64,000 nt of DNA from Streptomyces pseudovenezuelae (GTDB taxonomy: Bacteria > Actinomycetota > Actinomycetes > Streptomycetales > Streptomycetaceae). A program made the position numbers and the translations under genes. The notes below the pieces were generated by a model. The model saw only the letters and a list, made by a program, of their open reading frames with translations, was not told the DNA's origin and ran no database searches. The stretch covers positions 186,001 to 250,000 of the forward strand of contig NZ_JARXVH010000010.1 of the NCBI RefSeq assembly GCF_029892565.1, read 5' to 3'. Shown here in pieces: positions 41,806 to 50,312 of the stretch (position 1 is the stretch's first letter; every line of letters begins with the position of its first letter).

Positions 41806-42984
41806 TCAGCCCTTCTCCTCCTCGGTCTCCGACACGGAGTACGAGTGGGCTCCGGTGCCCGCCAACTGGCCGCCCTCCACGATCAGGTACTCGTCGCGGA
41901 TCGGCCGGCCCGCGAACCACGACTCCAGGATCTCCCGGGTGCCGGCCGCGTAACGGGCCTGCGCGGAGAGGGAGGAGCCGGAGATGTGCGGGGTCATGCC
42001 GTGGTGCGGCATGGTCCGCCAGGGGTGGTCGGCGGGGGCCGGCTGCGGGTACCAGACGTCACCGGCGTAGCCCGCCAACTGCCCGCTGCGCAGGGCGCGG
42101 TCGACGGCGTCCCGGTCGGCGATCTTCGCCCGCGCGGTGTTGATGAGGTAGGCGCCGCGCTTCATCGTGCCGATCAACTCGTCGCCGAACAGGCCCTCCG
42201 TCTCGGGGTGCAGCGGCGCGTTGATGGTGACGACATCGCAGTGCGGCACCATTGCGGCGGCGCTCTCGTGCCAGGTCAGCCCCAGCTCACGCTCGACGTC
42301 CTCGGGCAGCCGGTGCCGGTCGGTGTAGTGCAGCTTCACGTCGAAGGGCGCGAGCCTGCGCAGCACCGCGAGCCCGATCCGCCCGGCGGCGACCGTGCCG
42401 ACCTGCATGCCTTCGAGGTCGTACGAACGGGCCACGCAGTCCGCGATGTTCCAGCCGCCGTCGAGGACCACCTGGTGCGAGGGCAGGTAGTTGCGCACCA
42501 GGGACAGCGTCATCATCACCACGTGCTCGGCGACGCTGATGCTGTTGCAGTACGTCACCTCGGCGACCGTCACGCCGTGCGCGATCGCGGCGTCCAGGTC
42601 GACGTGGTCGGAGCCGATGCCGGCGGTGACGGCGAGCTTCAGGTTCTTCGCGGCGGCGATGCGCTCCGGGGTGAGGTACGCCGGCCAGAAGGGCTGCGAG
42701 ATCACGACGTCCGCGTCGGCCAGCTCACGGTCGAAGGCGGACCCGGCGCCGTCCTTGTCGGAGGTGACGACGAGGGTGTGGCCGGCCTTCTCCAGGTAGG
42801 AACGCAGGCCGAGTTCGCCGGAAACACTGCCGAGGAGCTGGCCCGGGGTGAAGTCGATCGCCTCGGGGGTCGGGGTGGTCTGGCCGCCCGGGTAGTGGTC
42901 GATCGCGGGGAGGTCGTCGCGGGCGTACGTGGTCGGGTAACCGTCGGTGGGGTCTTCGTACAGGACGCAGAGCACCTTGGCCAT
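41806..42984 (-). CDS. fdh: NAD-dependent formate dehydrogenase
   Basis: Oxidises formate to CO2 with NAD; metal-free enzyme of the D-2-hydroxyacid dehydrogenase superfamily. 392 residues from ATG 42984 (GAGGAG seven bases upstream). Family-specific features: PTDGYP near the N-terminus, TAGIGSDHVDL, TYCNSISVAEHVVMM (substrate Asn), the cofactor loop VGTVAAGRIG, NTARAKI (substrate Arg) and MTPHISGSS (catalytic His). Downstream of, and co-directional with, a LysR gene. Confidence 0.94.
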   Translation of the reverse strand: MAKVLCVLYEDPTDGYPTTYARDDLPAIDHYPGGQTTPTPEAIDFTPGQLLGSVSGELGLRSYLEKAGHTLVVTSDKDGAGSAFDRELADADVVISQPFWPAYLTPERIAAAKNLKLAVTAGIGSDHVDLDAAIAHGVTVAEVTYCNSISVAEHVVMMTLSLVRNYLPSHQVVLDGGWNIADCVARSYDLEGMQVGTVAAGRIGLAVLRRLAPFDVKLHYTDRHRLPEDVERELGLTWHESAAAMVPHCDVVTINAPLHPETEGLFGDELIGTMKRGAYLINTARAKIADRDAVDRALRSGQLAGYAGDVWYPQPAPADHPWRTMPHHGMTPHISGSSLSAQARYAAGTREILESWFAGRPIRDEYLIVEGGQLAGTGAHSYSVSETEEEKG

Positions 42985-43048
42985 GTCGCGGCTCCTCAAC
43001 TGGCGTTGCGGGAAGATGCTGTTCACGATGCTCGCGGACAATCGTGCT

Positions 43049-43065
43049 GGTCAAAGCGTTCTTTG
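43049..43065 (-). promoter_or_regulatory. Palindrome overlapping candidate -35 element upstream of fdh
   Basis: CAAAG-CGTT-CTTTG (43052-43065 on the + strand) overlaps TTGACC on the minus strand (43054-43049), a candidate -35 for fdh. It lies about 70 bp upstream of the fdh start in the 131-bp gap after the LysR gene, so it is a plausible binding site for that regulator. Confidence 0.4.
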
Positions 43066-43115
43066 TGATGTCGGGATAGCCGACGGCTATCAACCCCCTC
43101 GGCAGCGTGGGTCCG

Positions 43116-44048
43116 TCAGGCGCCGTCGCTCAGATACGTGTGCAGCAGCTCGTCCAGCGCGTCCCGCACCCCGGCCTCCCGTGCGACCTTCAACAGCGCC
43201 TCGGCCAGCACGGATTGCGGCTCGCTGCGGGCGACGACCAGGCCGACGCGCGGCCCGTGCGCGGGTCCTTCCAGCGGTATGACCCGCATGCCGTCCGGGA
43301 CGCCGAACATGTACAGCCACGCGTGCGAGATCACGCTGGACCAACGGCCGCCGGAGAGATGGGCGTAGAGTCCCGCGACGCTGTCCGACTCGATGGCGGG
43401 CGTGGCCGTGACGCCGTCGGCGGCGAAGGACTCGTCCATGATGCGGCGGTTGCGCATACGGGAGTTGAGCAGGCACAGCGGCAGTTCGGCGGCCTGGGAC
43501 CAGCGGGCCTTCGCGACCCCGGCGAGCGAGCCGCCGACGGGGGTGAGCAGGACGTACCGCTCCTCGTACAGCGGCAGCCGGCGCACCTGCCGCAGGGTGT
43601 CGTCGTCGAGGTACGTCATCGCCGCGTCCAGCTCGAACTCGGTGAGTCCCTGGGTGATGTCGACGGACGACAGCGACTCCAGGGCGACCCGGGCGCGCGG
43701 GTGGCGGTCGCAGAACGGGGTGGTGAGCAGGGAGGCGGCGGGCAGCGCGGTGGGCACGACACCGAGCCGCAGGGTGCCGGCCAGGCCGTCCCGCAGGGCC
43801 GACAACTCCTGTTGCAGGGCGTCCCGTTCGGCGAGGATGCGGTGCGCCCACGCCAGTACGACCTCGCCCTCGGGGGTGAGGCCCTCGTACCGTCTGCCGC
43901 GGCGCACGATCGGGACGTCCAGTTCGTGTTCGAGGCGGCGGATCGCGGCGGACAGGGTCGGCTGGGAGACGTAGCAGGCGGCCGCGGCACGTGCGAAGTG
44001 GCGTTCGCGGGCGAGCGCGACGAGGTATTCGAGCCTGCGGAGCAGCAT
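43116..44048 (-). CDS. LysR-family transcriptional regulator
   Basis: 310 residues. N-terminal winged helix RRLEYLVALARERHFARAAAACYVSQPTLS (positions about 4-33) with the following AIRRLEHELDVPIV recognition region; a substrate-binding domain fills about 90-300. It precedes fdh on the same strand with 131 bp between, so it probably controls fdh. Its effector is unknown. Confidence 0.9.
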   Translation of the reverse strand: MLLRRLEYLVALARERHFARAAAACYVSQPTLSAAIRRLEHELDVPIVRRGRRYEGLTPEGEVVLAWAHRILAERDALQQELSALRDGLAGTLRLGVVPTALPAASLLTTPFCDRHPRARVALESLSSVDITQGLTEFELDAAMTYLDDDTLRQVRRLPLYEERYVLLTPVGGSLAGVAKARWSQAAELPLCLLNSRMRNRRIMDESFAADGVTATPAIESDSVAGLYAHLSGGRWSSVISHAWLYMFGVPDGMRVIPLEGPAHGPRVGLVVARSEPQSVLAEALLKVAREAGVRDALDELLHTYLSDGA

Positions 44049-44066
44049 GCGATCAGGGTGCCCTGT

Positions 44067-44498
44067 TCACCGGCGTGCGTAGCCCCCGTCGACGCGAATC
44101 GCGCTGATGCCGCTGATGTAGCGGGCTCCGCAGCGGTCCTGCGGCAGCACCAGTTGCGGTCCCGCGCGGTCGAGTGGGGTGTCGTCGATGCTCGTGGCGA
44201 GCAGCACGGGCGCGTGCGCGAAGTCCGGGTCGATCTGGGCCCAGGTCAGCAGGGCGTGGTGGCCGTCGCTGCCGGTGACGGCGATCAGGAAGCGCAGCCT
44301 GTCCTTGCGGCGGCGGGGGTCGAAGCCGGGTCCGGCGTCGGTGAGCACGTCGTACAGGCGCGGCCCCGTGAAGTGGTGGTACTGCGGGCCGCTGGTGGCG
44401 CACTCGAAGGTGACCCGCACCCGGTGCTACGGCCGGCCGAGCAGGTCCGGCACGGTCAGGGCGAGCTCGGCGACCGGCTGGGTCAGGGACTGGCTCAC
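44067..44498 (-). pseudogene. Small molybdopterin-dependent oxidoreductase interrupted by an in-frame TAG
   Basis: Translating from GTG 44498 (GGAGG nine bases upstream) gives SQSLTQPVAELALTVPDLL, then GRP, then a TAG stop (44427-44429), and in the same frame HRVRVTFECATSGPQYHHF and on to YISGISAIRVDGGYARR. The downstream part is a sulfite-oxidase-type molybdopterin-binding domain. The join is seamless in protein terms, so a single base change has split a 143-codon gene. Restart at GTG 44420 could make a 117-residue N-terminally truncated protein. Recent inactivation or a sequencing error are both possible. Confidence 0.7.
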
Positions 44499-44642
44499 GG
44501 GCCACCACCTCCCGCAAGACGGTACCCGGGAGGCGGTGTCGGGCAAACGCATCTGCACACCGGGATGGGACTTTGGCCGAGCTTGTGCGAAGCGAAATTG
44601 GATCTGCACCTCGCATCTGCCCAGCTACCAAAGGTCTCCGTC

Positions 44643-47600
44643 TCAGTACACGTCCCTGACGTACCGCTTGTCCGCCGCGAGTTGCTTCACGTACGCCGCC
44701 GCTCCCGCCTCGTCCAGGCCGCCGTGCAGGGCTGCGATGTCCCGGAGGGCCCGGTCGACGTCCTTGGCCATGCGGGAGCCGTCGCCGCAGACGTAGAGGT
44801 GGGCGCCCTCCTGGAGGCGGGACCAGAGCAGGGGGCCGTGTTCGCGCATGCGGTCCTGGACGTAGACCTTGGCGCGCTGGTCGCGGGAGAAGGCGGTGTC
44901 GAGGCGGTCGAGGGTGCCGTCGGCGAGGAGGGCGGTCAGCTCGTCCTCGTAGTAGAAGTCGGTGGCGCGGTGCTGCTCGCCGAAGAACAGCCAGTTGGGG
45001 CCGCGGTGGCCGAGGGCGCGGCGCTGTTCGAGGAAGCCGACGAAGGGGGCGACTCCGGTGCCGGGGCCGATCATGACCATCGGGGTGGCGGGGTCGGCGG
45101 GCGGGCGGAAGTGCGGGGAGCGCTGGACGTGCACCGGTACGGGGGTGTCCGGTTCGGCGTCGGCGAGGAACGGGGAGCAGACGCCCTGGCGGGGGCGGCC
45201 CGCCAGGTTCTCGTAGCGCACGACGGAGACGGTGAGGGAGACCTGGTGGGGGTCGGTCAGCGGGCTGGACGATATGGAGTACAGGCGGGGTTGGAGGCGG
45301 CCGAGGACGTCCGTCCACTCCTGGGCGCCGGCCCGTACCGGGTGCTCGGCGACCACGTCGACGGCCTGTCGGCCCCAACACCACTTCGCCAGGCCGTCCT
45401 TGTTGTCGGGACGCAGCAGCTTCTTCAACTCCCGTGGGTCGCCGACCCGTTCGGTGAGGAAGCGGAGCAGTCCGGGGGTGATCCGGGTGATGTCGAGGTG
45501 GCGCAGAAGTGCGTCACCGAGCGGGACCTCTCCCACGCCGGTCACGTCGACCGCCGTGTCCGCGTCCAGGCCGGTGACGGTCAGCCACTCCCCCACCAGG
45601 GCACGGGAGTTGAGCGGCCGCACGCCGAGCGCGTCGCCCGCCTCGTAGACGAGCGGGGACTCGCTGTCGCGGGTGTCGAAGGTGAACCGGCGGACCTCCT
45701 TGCCGGCGCCGGGGCGGCTGAGGAGGCGGTTGCCGGTGAGGCGGGCGGTGACGGGGGTGGGCTTTCGCGTACGCGGTGCGGCCGGGGCGGGCGCCGCCGG
45801 TATGGCTTCCCGTTCCGGCGTCCCCGCGAGCGCGGTGAGTACCTCGTCCAGCCAGGCGTGTGCCGCGTCCTCGTAGTCCGGTTCGCAGTCCGTGCGGGGC
45901 GTGAGCCTCAACGCGCCCAGTTCCCGCAGGCGTTGGTCGAGGCGACGGCCGTGGCCGCAGAAGTCGTCGTACGAGGAGTCCCCGAAGGCGAGGACGGCGT
46001 AGCGGCGGCCCTCCATGCGCGGGGTGTCGGGGGCGGCCAGTGTCTCCCAGAAGCCGGAGCCGTTGTCGGGGGCGTCGCCGTCGCCGAAGGTGCTGGTGAC
46101 GAGGAGCAGGTCGGCGCCGGGCGGCAGCGTGGCGGGGTCGGTCTCGTCCATGCCGAGCAGGGAGGGGGCGTGTCCGTCCGTCTTGAGCCGCTCGGCGATC
46201 GCGGCGGCGAACTCCTCGGCGTTGCCGGTCTGCGAGGCCCAGAGGATCACCACCTCACGGCCGGGCGGCATCGCCGTGACGCCGGTGTCGGCGGGGCCGG
46301 GCGTCGCCCGCGAGTCCATACCGAGTGTCGCCCGCGAATACATGCCGGCCAGCACGCCGTTGACCCACAGCGCGTGCTCGGGGCTGAAGGGCGCAGAGGG
46401 CGGCAGCACGGGCACACCCGGGGCGCCGGAGGGGATACCCGCGAGGAACCCGACGAGGTACTGCCGTTCCTGCGCGCTGAGCACGGGCGGCGGGGCGGGC
46501 GCGAGTCCGAACGGCCCGTCGACCACGTCGCCGGACACCGGCACCGCGACCTCCCCGACCTCGACGACCTCGCCGACCTCCGCAACCGGTATCGCCGTCT
46601 GTGGCCCGGGAGTTCGTACCGTCACCGGCGTGGACACCTTCGTCAGCGAGACCGCGCAAACCTTCAACTCGGGCTGGAAGGACAGCGGATCGACGGCGTC
46701 GCTGGTCACGGCATTGACACTCAGGTACTCCCCGAAGACGTCGTTCCAGTGGAAGGGCGCGAAGCAACTCCCGGGCCGCACACGGTCGGTGACCACCGCC
46801 GGCAGCACGGCCCGCCCCCGCCGAGAGGCGACCTCCACCGAATCGCCGTCGCTGACGTCGAGTTGAGCGGCATCTCGCGGATGCAGTTCGACGAAGGGCC
46901 CGGGGTTGAGCTTGTTCAGCTTGGGCACCTTCGCGGTCTTGGTGAGCGTGTGCCACTGGTGCTGCAACCGCCCGGTGTTGAGGACGAACGGGTAGTCGTC
47001 GTCCGGCATTTCGGCGGCCGGGATGTGCGCGCGGGCGAAGAAGACGGCACGGCCGCTCGCGGTGGGGAAGGTGAGCGAGCCGTCCTCGTTCACGTACCGC
47101 ACCGGGTTGCGGTCGGGCCCGTCCTCGGTCGCGGCCGGCCACTGCACGGGCGTCGAGCGCAAGCGCTCGTAGGTCACTCCGCGCAGGTCCCAGCCGGTCT
47201 TCGGGTTCCAGGCCCGCTTGAGCTCCTCGAAGACCTCCTCGGCACTGTCGTAGGAGAAGCCCTCCTCGTACCCCAACTCCCGGGCGACGGCCGCGATGAT
47301 CCGCCAGTCGGCCGTGGCCTCGCCGGGCGGGTCGGCGGCCGGTGCGGCGAGGGTGAGGTTGCGCTCGCTGTTGATCAGGACGCCCTCGGTCTCGGTCCAC
47401 AGGGCGGCGGGCAGCACGACATCGGCGTACGCGTTGGTCTCGGTCTCGGCGAAGGCGTCCTGGGTGACGACGAACTCGGCGGCCTCCAGGCCCTCGATGA
47501 CCGTCTTGCGGTTGCCGACGGAGGCGACGGGGTTGGTGCAGATGATCCAACAGGCCTTGATCTCGCCGTCGGCCATCTTCCGGAACATCTCGACGGTGCC

Positions 47601-48794
47601 CTTGCCGACCCCGTCGGCGCGCACGCTCCCGGCCGGCAGCCCCCACAACTCCTCGACGAACGCCCGCTCCTGGTCGACCAGCACGGACCGCTGGCCGGGC
47701 AGGCCCGGCCCCATGTACCCCATCTCCCGTCCGCCCATGGCGTTGGGCTGGCCGGTGAGCGAGAAGGGACCGCTGCCGGGGCGGCAGATGGCGCCGGTGG
47801 CGAGATGGAGGTTGACCAGGGCGTTGGTGTTCCAGGTGCCGTGCGTGGACTGGTTGAGGCCCATGGTCCAGCAACTCGTCCACTCCCCCGCCTCACCGAT
47901 CAGCCGGGCGGCCTCCCTGAGGTCGTCCTCGGCGAGCCCGGTGATCTCGGCCACGGCGGCGGGCGGGTAGTCGGCGAGGAAGGCGGGCATCGCCTCCCAG
48001 CCCTCGGTGCAGCGGGCGATGAAGTCGGGATCGGTGTGCCCGTTCTCGTACAGCAGGTGCAACAGCCCGTTGAGCAGCGCCAGATCGGTGCCCGGCTTGA
48101 TCTGCAGGAACAGGTCGGCCTTCTCGGCGGTGGTGGTGCGGCGCGGATCGACCACGATCACTTTCGCTCCGGCCGACTTCACGCGGTCCATCATCCGCAG
48201 GAAGAGGATCGGGTGGCAGTCGGCCATGTTGGAGCCGATGACGAAGAAGACGTCGGCGCGGTCGAGGTCCTGGTACGAGCCGGGCGGCCCGTCCGCCCCG
48301 AGCGACAGCTTGTAGCCGGTGCCGGCGCTGGCCATGCACAGCCGGGAGTTCGACTCGATCTGGTTGGTCCGCACGAACCCCTTGGCCAGCTTGTTCGCCA
48401 GGTACTGGGCTTCGAGCCCCATCTGCCCGGAGACGTAGAACGCGACCGCGTCGGGCCCGTGCTCGTCGATGATCGCGCGCAGTCGCCGAGCCGTCTCGGT
48501 GACGGCCGTGCCGAGAGCGGCGGGCTCCTCCTGCGCGCCCCGCTCGGGCCGGCGGAGGGCGGTGGTCAGTCGGCCGGGCGCGGCCAGCATGTCGGCGGTG
48601 GTCGCGCCCTTGGTGCACAGGCGGCCGAAGTTCGCGGGGTGCGCCTTGTCGCCGGACGCCTTCAGGACCGTACGCCGTCCGTCCGGGCCCATGCCGACGT
48701 CGAGGACCATGCCGCAGCCCACTCCGCAGTACGAGCAGACCGTGCGCACCTTCCTCGTGCCGGCGTTCCGCGAGTCCGGCGCGGCCACAGGCAT
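44643..48794 (-). CDS. Assimilatory nitrate reductase fused to sulfite-reductase-type flavoprotein
   Basis: 1383 residues from ATG 48794 (AGGAG eight bases upstream); ATG 48854 in the same frame is the alternative. N-terminal: 4Fe-4S motif CSYCGVGC with a fourth Cys at RLCTKG, then a molybdopterin-guanine-dinucleotide oxidoreductase (NQIESNSRLCMASAGTG with the Mo-ligand Cys, NPVASVGNRK) to about residue 700. Then a linker, a flavodoxin domain (VILWASQTGNAEEFA, VTSTFGDGDAPDNG), and an FNR-like module with FAD (RLYSISSSP) and NADPH (GPGTGVAPFVGFLEQ, YVCGDGSRMAKDV) sites, ending in tyrosine. One chain thus passes electrons NADPH-FAD-FMN-FeS-Mo to reduce nitrate to nitrite. No nitrite reductase or nitrate transporter gene is in the window. 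Confidence 0.92.
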   Translation of the reverse strand: MPVAAPDSRNAGTRKVRTVCSYCGVGCGMVLDVGMGPDGRRTVLKASGDKAHPANFGRLCTKGATTADMLAAPGRLTTALRRPERGAQEEPAALGTAVTETARRLRAIIDEHGPDAVAFYVSGQMGLEAQYLANKLAKGFVRTNQIESNSRLCMASAGTGYKLSLGADGPPGSYQDLDRADVFFVIGSNMADCHPILFLRMMDRVKSAGAKVIVVDPRRTTTAEKADLFLQIKPGTDLALLNGLLHLLYENGHTDPDFIARCTEGWEAMPAFLADYPPAAVAEITGLAEDDLREAARLIGEAGEWTSCWTMGLNQSTHGTWNTNALVNLHLATGAICRPGSGPFSLTGQPNAMGGREMGYMGPGLPGQRSVLVDQERAFVEELWGLPAGSVRADGVGKGTVEMFRKMADGEIKACWIICTNPVASVGNRKTVIEGLEAAEFVVTQDAFAETETNAYADVVLPAALWTETEGVLINSERNLTLAAPAADPPGEATADWRIIAAVARELGYEEGFSYDSAEEVFEELKRAWNPKTGWDLRGVTYERLRSTPVQWPAATEDGPDRNPVRYVNEDGSLTFPTASGRAVFFARAHIPAAEMPDDDYPFVLNTGRLQHQWHTLTKTAKVPKLNKLNPGPFVELHPRDAAQLDVSDGDSVEVASRRGRAVLPAVVTDRVRPGSCFAPFHWNDVFGEYLSVNAVTSDAVDPLSFQPELKVCAVSLTKVSTPVTVRTPGPQTAIPVAEVGEVVEVGEVAVPVSGDVVDGPFGLAPAPPPVLSAQERQYLVGFLAGIPSGAPGVPVLPPSAPFSPEHALWVNGVLAGMYSRATLGMDSRATPGPADTGVTAMPPGREVVILWASQTGNAEEFAAAIAERLKTDGHAPSLLGMDETDPATLPPGADLLLVTSTFGDGDAPDNGSGFWETLAAPDTPRMEGRRYAVLAFGDSSYDDFCGHGRRLDQRLRELGALRLTPRTDCEPDYEDAAHAWLDEVLTALAGTPEREAIPAAPAPAAPRTRKPTPVTARLTGNRLLSRPGAGKEVRRFTFDTRDSESPLVYEAGDALGVRPLNSRALVGEWLTVTGLDADTAVDVTGVGEVPLGDALLRHLDITRITPGLLRFLTERVGDPRELKKLLRPDNKDGLAKWCWGRQAVDVVAEHPVRAGAQEWTDVLGRLQPRLYSISSSPLTDPHQVSLTVSVVRYENLAGRPRQGVCSPFLADAEPDTPVPVHVQRSPHFRPPADPATPMVMIGPGTGVAPFVGFLEQRRALGHRGPNWLFFGEQHRATDFYYEDELTALLADGTLDRLDTAFSRDQRAKVYVQDRMREHGPLLWSRLQEGAHLYVCGDGSRMAKDVDRALRDIAALHGGLDEAGAAAYVKQLAADKRYVRDVY

Positions 48795-48871
48795 CCCTGC
48801 CTCTCCTGTTCGTCCCGTGCGGATGAAGCTTCCGCGACCGTACGAAATGCCCATTACGCGGGTGTCTCCTG

Positions 48872-48948
48872 GGCCGGTCGTCGGGGGTTACGCCGGACGC
48901 ACAGGGCTGAGGTGGGTGGTGTGAGAGGCGCCGGCCGGTCGTCGGGGG
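48872..48948. repeat. 16-bp direct repeat upstream of the nitrate reductase gene
   Basis: GGCCGGTCGTCGGGGG occurs exactly at 48872-48887 and 48933-48948, 61 bp apart, in the gap between the nitrate reductase gene and the chimeric transporter gene. Confidence 0.5.
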
Positions 48949-48959
48949 CGGCACTCCGT

Positions 48960-48983
48960 GGGGCGGGTCGGCCGACCCGCCCC
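48960..48983 (-). terminator. Perfect 24-base palindrome after the transporter chimera
   Basis: GGGGCGGGTCGGCCGACCCG and its completion form a perfect palindrome with no loop base, 11 bp beyond the stop of the chimeric gene. It is the likely terminator before the nitrate reductase gene. Confidence 0.7.
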
Positions 48984-48993
48984 TGCCTCGGGA

Positions 48994-50013
48994 CTAGGCC
49001 CCCCGGCGCAGGAAGCGGATCACCGGGTGGCCGTCCTCGCTCGTGACCCGGGCGTGGACGCCGTAGACGTCCTTGATCAGTTCCGCGCTGAGTACGTCCC
49101 CCGGTGTGCCCTCGGCCACGGCCCGCCCCTCGCGGAGCACCAGCAGGCGGTCGCAGTACATCGCGGCCAGGTTGAGGTCGTGCAGGACGATCACGTCGGG
49201 GTCGCGGTCGGCGACCGTCTCCCAGTTGATCTGCGGCCATTCGTCGTGCGTGTCGGGGAACGCGTTCTTGGCGCCGACGGCCCGGGTGATGGCACCGGGG
49301 GCGCCGCAGCAACCGGCCAGGTAGGGCGCCTCGGAGTTGGCGAACCAGTACATGAGGGAGACGTCGGAGGCGGCCGGCCCGGAAGTGGCCGTCCGCACCC
49401 GCTCCTTGAGCCGGGCCACGAGCTTCTCGCCCCGCGCCTCGACGCCGAACACCCTTGCCAGGTCGCGTACTTCGCCGTGGACGGCGTCCAGGGTGAGCGG
49501 CTTGCTGCGCGAGCCGTCGCCGCCGCTGTCGTTGTCCTTGCCCTCGGCGCAGTCGGACGGGGAGACATAGGTGGGCACGCCGAGCTTCTCGAACTGCTCG
49601 CGGGTGGCGACCCCGCCCTTGCCGAGCGTGGAGACGAAGGAGGCGGTGACGAAGTCGGGTTCGGCGTCCAGGACCTTCTCGAAGGACGGGCCGTTGTCGG
49701 CCAGCCGTGGCACGGACGCGTTGGCCTTCTCCAGGCCCTTCATCACCGGGTCGGTCCAGGTGGCCGTACCGGCCATACGGTCCTGCAGCCCGAGGGAGAG
49801 CAGGATCTCGGTGGTGCCCTGGTTGAGGGAGACCGCCCGCTCGGGCGCCGACTTCAGGGTCACCTGGTGACCGCAGTCGGCGAGGGTGAGCGGATAGCCG
49901 GCGGCGGCCTTCTCGGTGTCGGCACCGCCGTCGTCGTCGGAGCAGCAGCCACAGGCGGTGAGCAGGAGGGCGGGGACCAGCAGAAGGGCCACGGTGCGTA
50001 TGGGACGGAGCAC
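48994..50013 (-). CDS. Chimera: corrinoid-type binding lipoprotein joined to the tail of an ABC ATPase
   Basis: 339 residues from GTG 50013 (GAGG seven bases upstream; the ATG two codons earlier is too close to it). Residues about 1-270: lipoprotein signal (LLLTACGCC), then a helical-backbone periplasmic binding protein (ERAVSLNQGTTEILLSLGL, DPDVIV). At about 273 the sequence changes abruptly into an ABC-ATPase C-terminus: LHDLNLAAMYCDRLLVLREG (H-loop His) with AEGTPGDVL and KDVYGVHA. The permease and most of the ATPase are missing, so a BtuF-C-D-like operon has collapsed by internal in-frame deletion. A cobalamin riboswitch leads the gene. Almost certainly non-functional for transport. Confidence 0.8.
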   Translation of the reverse strand: MLRPIRTVALLLVPALLLTACGCCSDDDGGADTEKAAAGYPLTLADCGHQVTLKSAPERAVSLNQGTTEILLSLGLQDRMAGTATWTDPVMKGLEKANASVPRLADNGPSFEKVLDAEPDFVTASFVSTLGKGGVATREQFEKLGVPTYVSPSDCAEGKDNDSGGDGSRSKPLTLDAVHGEVRDLARVFGVEARGEKLVARLKERVRTATSGPAASDVSLMYWFANSEAPYLAGCCGAPGAITRAVGAKNAFPDTHDEWPQINWETVADRDPDVIVLHDLNLAAMYCDRLLVLREGRAVAEGTPGDVLSAELIKDVYGVHARVTSEDGHPVIRFLRRGA

Positions 50014-50063
50014 GGGCATGCCTCGGTGTCGCGGCTCGAACGCGGAGCCTGGCCTACGGACGG

Positions 50064-50087
50064 CCTCCGCACCCTGGGGTACGGAGG
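50064..50087 (-). promoter_or_regulatory. Expression-platform hairpin of the cobalamin riboswitch
   Basis: CCTCCG-C-ACC and GGT-A-CGGAGG form a stem (with one C-A mismatch) immediately 3' of the B12 box and 51 bp before the GTG start. It could be a terminator or switch helix. Confidence 0.5.
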
Positions 50088-50275
50088 TGCCAGCAGGTCT
50101 TCGGACTCGGGTTCCTCCGGCCGGGGCGCCTTCCCGGTACGGTCCCGGCGACCCGGTCCCCTCCAGTGGCGTGCGTGCCCCCGCCCGTCCCCCTCACCGC
50201 TGCGCGTCAGCTCCGGATTCGCACCGGATTCCCTGGCCTCGGATGTGGCTCGACCGGCCCCGGCAGGCTATCAAG
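50086..50275 (-). promoter_or_regulatory. Cobalamin riboswitch
   Basis: On the minus strand, in the expected order: GGGAATCCGGTGCGAATCCG (start of the P3-P6 core, within 50210-50233), GAGCTGACGCGCAGCGGTGA, GCCACTGGAG (50170-50161), and the B12 box AGTCCGAAGACCTGCTGGC (50107-50089). These match the conserved elements of the adenosylcobalamin-sensing leader class. It precedes the binding-protein/ATPase chimera, identifying the lost transporter as B12- or corrinoid-specific. Confidence 0.85.
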
Positions 50276-50312
50276 GTGCCGGGACGGGCTGTTGGGGCGG
50301 ATCGCGGGTGCC

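Noticed and set aside
44427..44429. TAG as a recoded (pyrrolysine-type) or read-through codon
   Set aside because: No supporting element was seen and homologous proteins of this type are ordinary; nonsense mutation or sequence error is simpler.
43107..49046. A 1979-codon open frame on the + strand opposite the LysR, molybdopterin and nitrate reductase genes
   Set aside because: Composition is Gly/Arg/Val/Ala-rich with no family signal, and it lies antisense to well-supported genes; long antisense frames are expected at this GC content.
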